Positions 8,426 through 18,779 of a stretch of DNA of 64,000 bases are shown in pieces; position 1 is the stretch's first letter, and the number at the start of each line of letters is the position of its first letter. The stretch lies in NCBI RefSeq assembly GCF_003952725.1, contig NZ_CP032509.1:434001-498000 (forward strand). Direction: 5' to 3'. The stretch comes from Georhizobium profundi (lineage in GTDB: Bacteria; Pseudomonadota; Alphaproteobacteria; Rhizobiales; Rhizobiaceae). The position numbers and the translations under genes were made by a program. Under the pieces are notes generated by a model. It was not told the DNA's origin, searched no databases, and saw only the letters and a list, made by a program, of their open reading frames with translations.

Positions 8426-9343
8426 ATGTCCCTACCGCGATACGATCTCACCGACCTCAGGCTCTTCATCCACGTGGCGGAAGCCGGCAATCTGACCCGC
8501 GGCGCGGAGCGGAGCCATCTGTCGCTCGGCGCAGCGAGCCTGCGCATCAAGAACCTCGAAGAGACGCTTGGCACGCCGCTGCTCAGGCGCATGAGCCAGG
8601 GGGTGGAGCTGACGCGGGCCGGTGAGACATTGCTTGAGCATGCGCGCGCAATCCAGCGCCAGACGGAGCGGCTGCATGGCGACCTGCAGGCCTACTCCAC
8701 AGGCCTCAAGGGTCGGGTCCGCATCTTTGCCAACACGACGGCGATCACGGAAATCCTGCCGGCGGCGCTCGGCGCCTATCTCGTTCATCATCCTATGGTG
8801 GATGTGGACCTCGAGGAGCGGCTGAGCCCGGAAATTGCACGCGCCGTCGCCGACGGTGTGGTGGATATCGGCATTCTGGCCGGGACCGTGCCCGCCGAGG
8901 GTCTGGAGATGATCCCGTATCAGCGCGACCGGCTCGTGCTGGCGACACCGCTCGGCCATGCTCTGGCCGGTCTTGATGAGATCGCCTTCGCACAGGCGAT
9001 TGCCGAGAATTTCGTGCTGCTCCATGCGGGAAGCGCCATCCACGGCTTTGCCGAGCAGATCGCCTCCGACATGGGCACGAGCTTGTCCATCCGGATACGC
9101 GTATCGGGCTTCGAAGCCATGTGCCGCATGATCGAGGCAGGTGTCGGTGTCGGCCTCATTCCAGAGACGGTGGCGCGAAGGCTCTCGAAGAGCCACGATA
9201 TCGCGCTGGTTTCGCTTTCCGACGATTGGGCGACGCGCGAACTGAAAATCTGCCTCAGAGACCGCAACGAGCTGCCGGTCTTCGCGCGCGACCTCGTCGA
9301 CTTCCTGATCCGCCACAATGCCGAGATGTCCCCGCGGGCCTAG
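8426..9343 (+). CDS. LysR-family transcriptional regulator
   Basis: 305 residues. The N-terminal winged helix-turn-helix reads LRLFIHVAEAGNLTRGAERS then LSLGAASLRIKNLEETLG, followed by the linker helix and a periplasmic-binding-like effector domain (GRVRIFANTTAITEILPAAL onward). It is transcribed away from the PrpD/AcDH/CaiB/MaoC operon and most likely controls it in response to the substrate or a CoA intermediate. I chose ATG 8426 because the helix-turn-helix begins about ten residues later and the longer form would run through the palindrome at 8364. Confidence 0.88.
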   Translation: MSLPRYDLTDLRLFIHVAEAGNLTRGAERSHLSLGAASLRIKNLEETLGTPLLRRMSQGVELTRAGETLLEHARAIQRQTERLHGDLQAYSTGLKGRVRIFANTTAITEILPAALGAYLVHHPMVDVDLEERLSPEIARAVADGVVDIGILAGTVPAEGLEMIPYQRDRLVLATPLGHALAGLDEIAFAQAIAENFVLLHAGSAIHGFAEQIASDMGTSLSIRIRVSGFEAMCRMIEAGVGVGLIPETVARRLSKSHDIALVSLSDDWATRELKICLRDRNELPVFARDLVDFLIRHNAEMSPRA

Positions 9344-9352
9344 GTTCCTCGT

Positions 9353-9381
9353 TTGCCACTTCGGACCAGCGTCGCTATAGG
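9353..9381 (+). promoter_or_regulatory. Predicted sigma70-type promoter for rnd and the deaminase gene
   Basis: TTGCCA at 9353-9358 and TATAGG at 9376-9381 are separated by 17 bases, 37 bases before the start of the RNase D gene. Recognised by consensus only. Confidence 0.45.
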
Positions 9382-9418
9382 CTGAACGCTGACCAACACG
9401 GCAGGGCAAGAGGATCAT

Positions 9419-10045
9419 ATGGCTGGCAATATCAGGCTGCATCGCGGCGACATCTCGATCGAGGATGCGGCCCGCTATACCGGCGCGATCGCGATCGACA
9501 CCGAAACGCTCGGCCTCGTGCCGCGCCGCGACCGGCTCTGCGTCGTGCAGCTTTCGCCGGGTGACGGCTCGGCCGACGTGATCCAGATCGCGGCCGGCCA
9601 GAAAGAAGCGCCGAACCTCGTGGCGCTTCTCGCCAACCCCGCGCTGCCGAAGATCTTCCATTTCGGGCGCTTCGATATCGCCGTGCTGTTCAACGCTTTC
9701 GGCGTCACCTGTGCGCCGGTGTTCTGCACCAAGATCGCTTCGCGGCTGACGCGCACCTATACGGACCGTCACGGCCTGAAGGACAATCTGAAGGAGCTGA
9801 TGGAGGTCGATATTTCCAAGCAGCAGCAGTCCTCCGATTGGGGCGCCGAGACGCTGACGGACGCACAGCTCGAATATGCCGCCTCCGACGTGCTTTATCT
9901 GCACGGCCTGAGGGACAAGCTGAGTGCCCGGCTCGAACGGGACGGACGGATGGCGCTTGCGGAGGCGTGCTTCGAGTTCCTGCCGACACGCGCGAAGCTC
10001 GATCTCATCGGCTGGGAAGAAACCGACATCTTCGCCCATAGCTGA
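9419..10045 (+). CDS. rnd: Ribonuclease D-like DEDDy 3'-5' exonuclease (short form)
   Basis: 208 residues. All DEDDy positions are visible: DTET with Asp27 and Glu29, HFGRFDIAVL with Asp86, and YAASDVLYL with Tyr153 and Asp157. Classical RNase D (about 370 residues) carries HRDC domains after the exonuclease; this protein has only the catalytic domain, as is common in alphaproteobacteria. It should trim RNA 3' ends with divalent metal ions in the cytoplasm, with tRNA maturation the likely role. An AGAGG Shine-Dalgarno precedes ATG 9419. The deaminase gene follows after 21 bases and is probably co-transcribed. Confidence 0.88.
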   Translation: MAGNIRLHRGDISIEDAARYTGAIAIDTETLGLVPRRDRLCVVQLSPGDGSADVIQIAAGQKEAPNLVALLANPALPKIFHFGRFDIAVLFNAFGVTCAPVFCTKIASRLTRTYTDRHGLKDNLKELMEVDISKQQQSSDWGAETLTDAQLEYAASDVLYLHGLRDKLSARLERDGRMALAEACFEFLPTRAKLDLIGWEETDIFAHS

Positions 10046-10066
10046 TCCGACGGACAGGAGCCGGTC

Positions 10067-10654
10067 ATGAACGGGAATGGTCTGGCCAAGCGGCTTCTGG
10101 ATGTAATCGAGAACGACATCCTGCCGCTGACTGAGCGCGGCGTTGCCGACGGCAACAAGGTCTTCGGCGCGGCGATCCTGCGCAAGTCGGATCTGTCGCT
10201 CGTCATCGCCGAAACCAACAACGAAACGGAAAATCCGCTCTGGCACGGCGAAGTTCACACGCTGAAGCGCTTCTACGAGATGGCGGAGACGCCGCCGACG
10301 GGCGAGCTGATCTTCCTATCGACGCACGAGCCCTGCTCGATGTGCCTGTCGGCGATCACCTGGGCGGGCTTCGACAATTTCACCTATTTCTTCAGCCACG
10401 AGGATTCGCGCGACAGCTTCTCCATCCCGCACGACCTGAAGATCCTGAAGGAAGTGTTTCGGCTGGAGCCGGGGGGCTACGCGCGCGACAATGCGTTCTG
10501 GAAATCGGCACCGATGGCAGCGCTGATCGCGGCTGCGCCCGAGGCCGAGCGTGCCGCACTGGAAGAGCAGGCTGCCCGAATCACGGAGCGCTATGCTGCC
10601 CTTTCCGCGCGCTACCAGGACGGCAAGGCCGACAACGCCATTCCGCTGAACTGA
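10067..10654 (+). CDS. Cytidine/deoxycytidylate deaminase-superfamily protein (nucleoside or guanine deaminase-like)
   Basis: 195 residues. The zinc-dependent deaminase signature is present: HGE at 60-62 (zinc ligand and catalytic Glu) and PCSMC with Cys90 and Cys93. Between the motifs lies LIFLSTHEPC, typical of the superfamily core. The C-terminus ends with a charged helix (ERAALEEQAARITERYAALS). It is longer than TadA (about 150), and TadA-type tRNA features are not evident, so a free nucleoside or base substrate is more likely. It follows rnd closely and is bounded downstream by the terminator at 10681. Confidence 0.75.
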   Translation: MNGNGLAKRLLDVIENDILPLTERGVADGNKVFGAAILRKSDLSLVIAETNNETENPLWHGEVHTLKRFYEMAETPPTGELIFLSTHEPCSMCLSAITWAGFDNFTYFFSHEDSRDSFSIPHDLKILKEVFRLEPGGYARDNAFWKSAPMAALIAAAPEAERAALEEQAARITERYAALSARYQDGKADNAIPLN

Positions 10655-10680
10655 ATTTTCGCCTTACCGAAGCTGAAATG

Positions 10681-10717
10681 AAAAAGGCCCGCGAAGATCG
10701 CTCTTCGCGGGCCCTTT
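10681..10717. terminator. Bidirectional intrinsic terminator between the deaminase gene and rpsA
   Basis: A perfect 12-bp stem, GGCCCGCGAAGA (10686-10697) with TCTTCGCGGGCC (10702-10713), has a four-base loop TCGC. On the minus strand it is followed by TTTTT, a good rpsA terminator; on the plus strand the tail is the weaker CTTTGATTT. It sits between convergent genes. Confidence 0.85.
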
Positions 10718-10744
10718 GATTTCGAATGGTCTAACGGCCGAGGC

Positions 10745-12451
10745 TTACTTGTCGTCGCCCTGCTTCTTGAGCGCGGCGCCGAGAATGTCGCCCAGCGAAG
10801 CGCCCGAGTCGGACGAACCGAACTGTGCGACGGCTTCCTTCTCTTCTGCGATCTCGAGAGCCTTGATCGACAGCGTGATCTTGCGATCGCGCTTGGAGAA
10901 GTTGACGACGCGTGCGTCGAGCTTCTGGCCAACCGAGAAACGCTCCGGACGCTGATCGTCACGATCGCGAGCGAGGTCGTTGCGACGGATGAACGATTCC
11001 AGGTTCTCGTGGTCGACGAGGCGGACTTCGAGGCCACCATCGGTCACTGCGGTGACTTCCGCGGTGACGACGGCATTCTTGCGCAGGTCGCCGGAAGCGG
11101 CAGCATCGCCAACCGCATCACGGCCGAGCTGCTTGATGCCGAGCGAGATGCGTTCCTTCTCGACGTCGACGTCGAGAACCTGGGCCTGAACCATGTCGCC
11201 CTTGTTGAACTCCTCGATGACCTGCTCGCCCGGACGGGACCAGTCGAGGTCGGAGAGGTGAACCATGCCGTCGACATCGCCGTCGAGGCCAATGAACAGG
11301 CCGAATTCGGTCTTGTTCTTGACTTCGCCTTCGACGACCGAACCGACTGGGTGCTTCTGAGCGAAGACATCCCACGGATTTTCGAGCGTCTGCTTGAGGC
11401 CGAGCGAGATGCGGCGCTTCTGCGGGTCGACTTCGAGAACGACCACGTCGACTTCCTGAGTCGTCGACAGGATTTTGCCGGGGTGAACGTTCTTCTTCGT
11501 CCAGGACATTTCCGAGACGTGGATGAGACCTTCGATGCCCGGCTCCAGCTCGACGAACGCACCGTAGTCGGTGATGTTCGTGACGGTGCCCGTGATGCGC
11601 TTGCCGGTCGGGTACTTGGTGCCGATGCCATCCCACGGATCCGCCTCGAGCTGCTTCATGCCGAGCGAGATGCGGTGCGTTTCCTGGTTGATGCGGATGA
11701 TCTGGACCTTGACGGTCTGGCCGATCGACAGGATTTCCGTCGGGTGGTTCACACGGCGCCATGCCATGTCGGTGACGTGCAGCAGGCCATCGATGCCGCC
11801 GAGATCGACGAACGCACCGTAATCGGTGATGTTCTTGACGACGCCTTCAACGACCTGACCCTCTTCGAGGTTCTGGACGATTTCCGAACGCTGCTCGGCA
11901 CGCGACTCTTCGAGAACCGTGCGGCGCGAAACGACGATGTTGCCGCGGCGCTTGTCCATCTTGAGGATTTCGAAGGGCTGCGGGTTGTGCATCAGCGGCG
12001 TGACGTCGCGGATCGGACGGATGTCGACCTGGCTGCGCGGCAGGAAGGCAACAGCGCCGTCGAGATCGACCGTGAAGCCGCCCTTGACCTGGTTGAAGAT
12101 GACGCCTTCGACACGCTCGCCGGCCTCGAACTTGACTTCGAGCTTGACCCAGCTTTCTTCGCGACGCGCCTTTTCACGCGACAGGACTGCTTCGCCAAGC
12201 GCGTTTTCGATGCGCTCGACATAGACTTCGACTTCGTCGCCGACCTTCATCTGGCCGTCGCGGCCCTTGGCGCCGAATTCCTTCAGCGGGACGCGGCCTT
12301 CGACCTTCAGGCCGACGTCGATGATGGCCATGTCCTTCTCGATCGCGGTTACGGTGCCCTTGGCAACGTAGCCTTCCGCGAGATCATTACCGCCAAAGGA
12401 TTCTTCGAGGAGGGCTGCGAAGTCCTCCCGCGTGGGGTTTGCTACTGACAT
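10745..12451 (-). CDS. rpsA: 30S ribosomal protein S1
   Basis: 568 residues, the usual length for alphaproteobacteria. Tandem S1 RNA-binding repeats are clear, with recurring TDYGAFVDLG/TDYGAFVELEPGIEGLIHVSEMSW and PQKRRISLGLKQ-type segments. S1 binds mRNA on the small subunit and helps initiate translation. The start is ATG 12451, which gives MSVANPTREDFAALLEESF and has AGGAG upstream; an in-frame start nine codons earlier lacks this context. cmk lies 146 bases upstream on the same strand, the conserved cmk-rpsA order. That spacer may hold an rpsA promoter and the structured leader used for S1 autoregulation, which I could not define. Confidence 0.97.
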   Translation of the reverse strand: MSVANPTREDFAALLEESFGGNDLAEGYVAKGTVTAIEKDMAIIDVGLKVEGRVPLKEFGAKGRDGQMKVGDEVEVYVERIENALGEAVLSREKARREESWVKLEVKFEAGERVEGVIFNQVKGGFTVDLDGAVAFLPRSQVDIRPIRDVTPLMHNPQPFEILKMDKRRGNIVVSRRTVLEESRAEQRSEIVQNLEEGQVVEGVVKNITDYGAFVDLGGIDGLLHVTDMAWRRVNHPTEILSIGQTVKVQIIRINQETHRISLGMKQLEADPWDGIGTKYPTGKRITGTVTNITDYGAFVELEPGIEGLIHVSEMSWTKKNVHPGKILSTTQEVDVVVLEVDPQKRRISLGLKQTLENPWDVFAQKHPVGSVVEGEVKNKTEFGLFIGLDGDVDGMVHLSDLDWSRPGEQVIEEFNKGDMVQAQVLDVDVEKERISLGIKQLGRDAVGDAAASGDLRKNAVVTAEVTAVTDGGLEVRLVDHENLESFIRRNDLARDRDDQRPERFSVGQKLDARVVNFSKRDRKITLSIKALEIAEEKEAVAQFGSSDSGASLGDILGAALKKQGDDK

Positions 12452-12597
12452 TGAGTGCTCCTGGTGACCGGGCCGCAATCTTCATGCTGGCCTGGCACGC
12501 GCCGGTATCTTGTGTTGCGATCATTCCAGGAGTGACCTGGCCTCGTCGCCCGAAAGCGGTGGCCAATGATCCGGCGCGGTGGTCTCTCGCGGAATGC

Positions 12598-13241
12598 TTA
12601 ACTCGGTTTCTTGCGCGCCAAGGCCTCGTCTATGAGAATTTGGGCGGCGCGAAACGCGGCCTCTATACTCATTTCCGACGTATCGAGCAAGTGCGCGTCG
12701 TCGGCAGGGCGCAGCGGCGAATCCACACGGCCCATGTCGCGGGCATCGCGGCGGCGGATGTCGTCCAGCACGTCGTCATAGGAAAGGTTGCCGCCCGACT
12801 TGCCGATCTCCTCGAAACGGCGCCCGGCACGTACGCCGGGCGACGCCGTCACGTAGAGCTTCAGCTCCGCGCCGGGGCAGACCACCGTGCCAATGTCGCG
12901 GCCGTCGAGCACGACGCCGGGCTCGCGGATGGCAAACCGGCGCTGCGCTTCGACCAGCGCGCGGCGCACTGCCGGCATAACGGCCACCTTCGACGCGGCC
13001 TCGCCGATCTCATGCGCGGCGAGCACAGAGCGATCGAGCGCGCCGAGATCCACTTTGTCGGCCTGCTCCGCCGCCAGCGTCTCGTCGTCGAGCGGCAGGC
13101 CGGCGTCGAGCAGCGCCTTGGCGGTTGCGCGATAGGTCAGGCCGGTATCGAGATGGTGGAAGCCGTAACGTTCGGCGATCTTGCGGGCGAGCGTTCCCTT
13201 GCCGGAGGCGGCCGGGCCATCGATGGCGATCGTGAACCCCA

Positions 13242-13242
<1 letters not shown>
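12598..13242 (-). CDS. cmk: Cytidylate kinase
   Basis: 214 residues. The P-loop GPAASGKGT is at residues 9-17, followed by [16 protein letters not shown], and [20 protein letters not shown] is the CMP-binding signature. It phosphorylates CMP and dCMP with ATP in pyrimidine nucleotide recycling. ATG 13242 overlaps the aroA stop (TGATG) and is preceded by GGAGGAG inside aroA, so an eight-residue upstream extension is rejected. Confidence 0.96.
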
Positions 13243-14843
<1,601 letters not shown>

Positions 14844-15245
14844 GTGGCAAAGCCCGAACTTGGAACGAAACGCGTCTGTCCCGAAACAGGCCGTAAATTC
14901 TACGACCTGAACCGCGATCCGGTCGTGTCGCCCTACACCGGCAAGAGCTACCCGCTGTCCTATTTCGAAGACACCGCCGTTGCGAAGGTGGTCGAGGCGG
15001 AAGAGGAAGAGGACGTAAAGGAACTGGATACCGAAGGCAACGAAGCGGAAACCGTGCCGCTGGAAGATGCCGACGGCGATTCCGCTGAGAAGGACGACGA
15101 TCTGCCTGACCTGGACGGCGACGAGGAAGAAGTCGAAATCGACGACGATGACGACGACACCTTCCTGCCGGACGACGACGATGATGACGACGACGACATG
15201 AGCGACCTCATCGGCGGCGCGAACGAAGACGAAGACGAAAGCTGA
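14844..15245 (+). CDS. TIGR02300 (FYDLN acid domain) protein
   Basis: 133 residues. The first 45 form the conserved domain (LGTKRVCPETGRKFYDLNRD, then SPYTGKSYPLSYF), which has a single Cys and a zinc-ribbon-like look. The rest is extremely acidic, with runs of 6 and 9 aspartates. The family is widespread in alphaproteobacteria and its function is not established. GTG 14844 is preceded by GAGAGG. It is divergent from aroA and just upstream of tRNA-Ala, a conserved neighbourhood. Confidence 0.9.
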   Translation: MAKPELGTKRVCPETGRKFYDLNRDPVVSPYTGKSYPLSYFEDTAVAKVVEAEEEEDVKELDTEGNEAETVPLEDADGDSAEKDDDLPDLDGDEEEVEIDDDDDDTFLPDDDDDDDDDMSDLIGGANEDEDES

Positions 15246-15362
15246 TCTCAAGGCTTTCGAAACATCTCACGGGATGTTCAAGAAATTCGACGAGGTCATC
15301 TTGATCTCGTCGGAAACCGGACGTAAGAAGCCGTCCACGAGCCGCCGCGGCGGTTTCGAAAT

Positions 15363-15438
15363 GGGGCCATAGCTCAGCTGGGAGAGCGCCTGCATGGCAT
15401 GCAGGAGGTCAGCGGTTCGATCCCGCTTGGCTCCACCA
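15363..15438 (+). tRNA. tRNA-Ala (anticodon GGC)
   Basis: The 76-base sequence folds as a tRNA: acceptor GGGGCCA/TGGCTCC, D-stem GCTC/GAGC, anticodon stem CCTGC/GCAGG with loop ATGGCAT (anticodon GGC), and T-arm AGCGG-TTCGATC-CCGCT. The CCA end is encoded. It reads GCC and GCU alanine codons. Confidence 0.96.
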
Positions 15439-15626
15439 ACCTCCGGTTTATTTAGAAATCGGTAGGCAATCCCACGTAATCCACAGCCTCTCTGTATTCC
15501 GGCCACTTGACCGCGCTTCGTGGCGGCTCCATCGTCGCACAAGCTTGAAGCGGTACTGTCGCCATCGACAGCGATGACAGGACCACCATCGCATCACAGG
15601 TCGTTTTGTTGGGAGACGGCACTGGC

Positions 15627-15929
15627 ATGAGAGTGTTGATCGATCGTCAAGTTCGCTTGATCGGCGCCCGGTTCGCGATTCGCGAGGGCGAGCCCGCAGG
15701 CGCGAGCCTCGAGGTCAGGGTCGCCGCGCGGCTCATACGAAGAATCTGCAGGCCCATCCGCGATCCGGTTTCGGCCGAAGCGATGCGCACCACGCTGATG
15801 GACGCTTTTGCCAATCTCACCGCAGCGATCGCTCTCGGGTTAGAGCACGAAAAGATCGCCGTCATGGAAAACGAGTTCATTGCGCTCGTGATCGAGACCC
15901 AGGCCCGCGCCAAGCGGGACATGCACTAG
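15627..15929 (+). CDS. Small hypothetical protein
   Basis: 100 residues, basic at the N-terminus (MRVLIDRQVRLIGARFAIRE) and helical in the middle (RTTLMDAFANLTAAIALGLEHE). No signal peptide, membrane segment or known motif. ATG 15627 follows GGGAGA by about ten bases; an in-frame TTG at 15606 is less likely. Codon use (third-position GC) fits a real gene, but I do not recognise the family. It converges on the SDR gene. Confidence 0.5.
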   Translation: MRVLIDRQVRLIGARFAIREGEPAGASLEVRVAARLIRRICRPIRDPVSAEAMRTTLMDAFANLTAAIALGLEHEKIAVMENEFIALVIETQARAKRDMH

Positions 15930-15960
15930 CTTTCTCGAATCAATTCTTTGGAACTGCGTC

Positions 15961-16716
15961 TCAGCGCATCAGGATGCCGCCATTGATGTCGATGGTAGCG
16001 CCGGTGACGAAGCCGGCCGCATCCGATGCGAGATAGACCGCGAGTGCGCCCACTTCCGACGGGTCGCCGAAGCGCTTCAGCGGCACCTGTGCCGCGACGC
16101 GGGCGACCCGGTCCGGCGGTGCGAGCGCCGTCTGTTCTGTCTGGATCGGGCCCGGCGCAATGGCGTTTACGGTGACGCCGCCTTCCGCAAAAAGCTGAGC
16201 AAGATAGCGGGTCGCACCGATGATGCCGGCCTTCGACGTTGCGTAGTGCAGGCCCTGCACCCCGGGGCCGCCGCGCTGGCCAGCCACGGAGGTCATGTTG
16301 ATGATGCGGCCGAAACCGCGCTCCATCATTCCCGCTGCCATCACCTGCGCCGTCAGGAAGTGCGAGCGCAGATTGACGGCCATCAGGTCGTCCCACTCGT
16401 CGATCGAGAGATCGAAGAAATCGGTGGCGCGCGTGAGCGCCGCGTTGTTGACGAGGATCTCGACTGGGCCGAAGCGCTCCTCGCAGATGGCAGCAGCTCT
16501 TTCGATCGACGGTTTGGCGCGCACGTCGATCGCGACCGCGGCCGCATCATCGCTTTGCAACTTGGCAACGACGCCTTCGACCTTTGCGACATCGATATCG
16601 GCGAAGATCACGCGATGACCGGCACCATGGAGCGCTTTGGCAATGGCAGCGCCAAGCCCCTGCGCCGCTCCGGTGACGAGAGCGACGCGTCGCACAGTTG
16701 CTTCACCATTCGTCAT
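15961..16716 (-). CDS. Short-chain dehydrogenase/reductase (SDR, classical)
   Basis: 251 residues. It has the nucleotide-binding TGAAQGLG, NNAA, a catalytic Ser in INMTSVAG, YATSK (Tyr and Lys), and the C-terminal TGATIDINGG typical of FabG-like SDRs. It reduces or oxidises an alcohol/ketone pair with NAD(P); the substrate is unknown. It lies 74 bases downstream of a GntR regulator on the same strand and opposite an ABC importer with an FAH hydrolase, so it probably belongs to the same catabolic unit. ATG 16716 was chosen; eight extra residues from 16740 are possible. Confidence 0.85.
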   Translation of the reverse strand: MTNGEATVRRVALVTGAAQGLGAAIAKALHGAGHRVIFADIDVAKVEGVVAKLQSDDAAAVAIDVRAKPSIERAAAICEERFGPVEILVNNAALTRATDFFDLSIDEWDDLMAVNLRSHFLTAQVMAAGMMERGFGRIINMTSVAGQRGGPGVQGLHYATSKAGIIGATRYLAQLFAEGGVTVNAIAPGPIQTEQTALAPPDRVARVAAQVPLKRFGDPSEVGALAVYLASDAAGFVTGATIDINGGILMR

Positions 16717-16790
16717 TGCTCGGTCCGATCTGGCAGGCATTCAATTGCGGGCGGTTTGCGACCCGGCGGCGAGCGGGTGCGACGGCGATC

Positions 16791-17555
16791 TCAACGCGGG
16801 AGACCGCGTTCCATGAGATTTCGCTCCACTGCGCGAAGATGCAGGTACATCTCGCGCCCCGCACCTTCGATGTCGCGCTTTTCGATCGCCTCGATGATGC
16901 GGTCGTGCTCGGCGAAGGAATGGTGCGTTTCCGGTGGACGGTCCGTATTGGTGCGCAACATGCCCCAGACGACGGCGCGGCGCACGGCGTTCAGCGCATC
17001 GAAGAGCGCCAGCAACAGCCTGTTTCCGCTCGCTTCCGCGATCCGGCGATGCAGCTCGTTGTCGGCCGTCTCGTATTGCCGCCAGGTGGCTGCCTGGTGT
17101 GTGCGGTTGACGCAGCGGCGCAGCGCATCGATGTCGACCGATGTCGCGTTGAGCGCAGCTTCGCGCGCGATCAGCGGCTCGATGAGAAGCCGCGTGCGCA
17201 TGACTTCGGCGGGATTTGTCTGACGATCGATCTCGGCAAGGCTCATCACCTCGATCGCGCGCGATCCCGTAAACGTGCCCTTGCCGACATGGCGCCAGAG
17301 CTGGCCTTCTGCCTCCAGTGTTGCCAGTGCCTTGCGCAGGTCGCCGCGAGATACGCCAAGGATCTCGGCCAGCTCGCGTTCTGCCGGCAGCTTTGTATCC
17401 GGCGGAAAATCGTGCCGCGTCAACCAGGCGCGCAACTGCACCAGGGTTGCACCGTTCGCGTCTGCCGCCGGATCATGCTTGCCGTCAATGTCGCTGAACT
17501 GGCCGTGCAAATCGCTCTCCCGGCGGTTTGACCAATCTTGGATTGGTTCAGACAT
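16791..17555 (-). CDS. GntR-family regulator, FadR/FCD subfamily
   Basis: 254 residues. The winged helix-turn-helix reads LPAERELAEILGVSRGDLRKALATLEAEGQLW, followed by an all-helical FCD domain (RLLIEPLIAREAAL; DNELHRRIAEASGNRLLL; HDRIIEAIEKRDIEGAGREM) with the usual Asp/His metal positions. It is divergent from the ABC importer at 17778 and upstream of the SDR. ATG 17555 was chosen over an eight-residue longer form. A dyad lies within its first codons and another in front of the importer, consistent with autoregulation and control of both transcripts. Confidence 0.88.
   Translation of the reverse strand: MSEPIQDWSNRRESDLHGQFSDIDGKHDPAADANGATLVQLRAWLTRHDFPPDTKLPAERELAEILGVSRGDLRKALATLEAEGQLWRHVGKGTFTGSRAIEVMSLAEIDRQTNPAEVMRTRLLIEPLIAREAALNATSVDIDALRRCVNRTHQAATWRQYETADNELHRRIAEASGNRLLLALFDALNAVRRAVVWGMLRTNTDRPPETHHSFAEHDRIIEAIEKRDIEGAGREMYLHLRAVERNLMERGLPR
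17531..17547. promoter_or_regulatory. Candidate GntR operator 1
   Basis: A perfect 7-bp inverted repeat with a 3-base spacer, ACCAATC-TTG-GATTGGT, lies in the first codons of the GntR gene. A related dyad occurs at 17705, near the importer start. Confidence 0.45.
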
Positions 17556-17671
17556 GACGCATCGCTCTGGCGTTGTCAATCAATCTGCTGAGCGCCGTCT
17601 AACGCTGCAGTGCCGCAAGTCTGTCGTAAAACCCTGCTTTCAGGCCCGACAATACCGTCGTACGATGCTGC

Positions 17672-17700
17672 TTGACGCTCAACCAATTCGGTGATTTGAT
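17672..17700 (+). promoter_or_regulatory. Predicted promoter of the ABC importer operon
   Basis: TTGACG (17672-17677) and TTTGAT (17695-17700) are spaced by 17 bases, 78 bases before the substrate-binding-protein start. AACCAAT boxes flank this at 17681 and 17703, exactly 22 bp apart. Confidence 0.4.
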
Positions 17701-17702
17701 TT

Positions 17703-17720
17703 AACCAATATCCGGATTGG
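17703..17720. promoter_or_regulatory. Candidate GntR operator 2
   Basis: AACCAAT-ATCCGG-ATTGG is a 5-bp dyad (CCAAT/ATTGG) resembling operator 1 and lies just after the predicted -10. A regulator bound here would block initiation. Confidence 0.4.
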
Positions 17721-17777
17721 CCAAGGTTGGAGGACCTGCTGCCGGATTGAGATCGTCATGTCACGGGAGGAAACCAC

Positions 17778-18767
17778 ATGATCAAGCGCAGTCTCTTGAA
17801 ATCCGCAGCCGCAGCCTGTCTGGCCACGGCATCGATCGTCGGACTGTCGGCCGGCGCTCACGCCCAGACCGGCGAGCCCGTACGGGTCGCCATGGGCGAC
17901 ATTGCCAGCATCGAGAGCCTCGGCCTGCTGATCGCCATGGAGCGCGCGAAGGAGCGCGGCGTTCCGATGGAACTCACCTTCTTCAACTCCGAAGACGTCG
18001 CCACGCAGGCCGTCGTCGGTGGCCAGGCCGATATCGGCGTCGGCGCGCCCTACGCCTTTATCCAGAATTCCAATGCTCCGATCCGCATGTTCTACCAGAT
18101 GAGCACGCTGCTCTTCTTCCCGGTCGTCAACACGGAAGTCTACCAGGATTGGGCAGACCTCGACGGCCAGGAAGTCACCGTCCACTCGCGCGGATCCGGC
18201 ACCGAAGCGCTGATGCGCCTGATGGAGCAGCAGCACGGCATTACCTATTCCGGCATCTCCTATGTTCCGGGCGCCGAGGTGCGCGCGGGCGCGCTGCTGC
18301 AGGGCACGATCAACGCATCGATCGTCGACAGCTCGGCCTTCCGTCTCCTGGAGCAGCAGGGCGGCGGCAAGTTCGCCCGTCTCCCGCTCGACGGCGTCAA
18401 TGCCACCGACGAAGCGCTCTATGCCAATGCCGACTTCCTGAACGAGCGCGAGGAAGACGTTTCGATCTTCGTCGAAGAGATGCTGCGCACCTGGAACGAG
18501 ATCAACGAGAATCCGGGTATCGTCGCGGAACTTCGCACGCAGTACGACCTCCTGCCGGACCTGCCGGAACAGGCGGTCGCAGAGATCACCCCTTACTTCA
18601 CGGAATCGGCTGAAAGCGGCGTGTTCCCGACCGATGGCGGCACGCCGGAAGACGTGACCGACGATCTCGAGTTCCTCGCGGCTGCCGGGCAGGTGGACGC
18701 GCCGGAAGGCGATGTCGACGAAAGCATGTACTGGGATTTCGATCCGCTGAACGCGGCCAAGAACTGA
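17778..18767 (+). CDS. NitT/TauT-type ABC transporter substrate-binding protein
   Basis: 329 residues with a signal peptide (MIKRSLLKSAAAACLATASI, cleavage near GAHAQ). The body has the SsuA/TauA/ThiY-like pattern: VRVAMGDIASIESLGLLIAMER, VGGQADIGVGAPYAFIQN, GQEVTVHSRGSGTEALMRLM. It binds an unknown solute in the periplasm for the two permeases and the ATPase that follow. The late region is acidic (TPEDVTDDLEFLAAAGQVD). It is first in the operon and followed by a strong hairpin at 18780 that may keep its transcript level above that of the permease genes. Confidence 0.88.
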   Translation: MIKRSLLKSAAAACLATASIVGLSAGAHAQTGEPVRVAMGDIASIESLGLLIAMERAKERGVPMELTFFNSEDVATQAVVGGQADIGVGAPYAFIQNSNAPIRMFYQMSTLLFFPVVNTEVYQDWADLDGQEVTVHSRGSGTEALMRLMEQQHGITYSGISYVPGAEVRAGALLQGTINASIVDSSAFRLLEQQGGGKFARLPLDGVNATDEALYANADFLNEREEDVSIFVEEMLRTWNEINENPGIVAELRTQYDLLPDLPEQAVAEITPYFTESAESGVFPTDGGTPEDVTDDLEFLAAAGQVDAPEGDVDESMYWDFDPLNAAKN

Positions 18768-18779
18768 GACTGAGCCTGC

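Noticed and set aside
11009..12448. 479-codon plus-strand frame across rpsA
   Set aside because: Antisense shadow of ribosomal protein S1, with repetitive Asp/Val/Phe sequence caused by the S1 repeats.
15267..15542. Minus-strand frame spanning tRNA-Ala (KRDRTADLLHAMQ)
   Set aside because: A well-known false protein produced by translating across a tRNA gene.
15551..15568. CTGTCG-CCAT-CGACAG dyad near the small hypothetical gene
   Set aside because: Six-bp arms only and no promoter or T-run context; expected by chance at this GC content.
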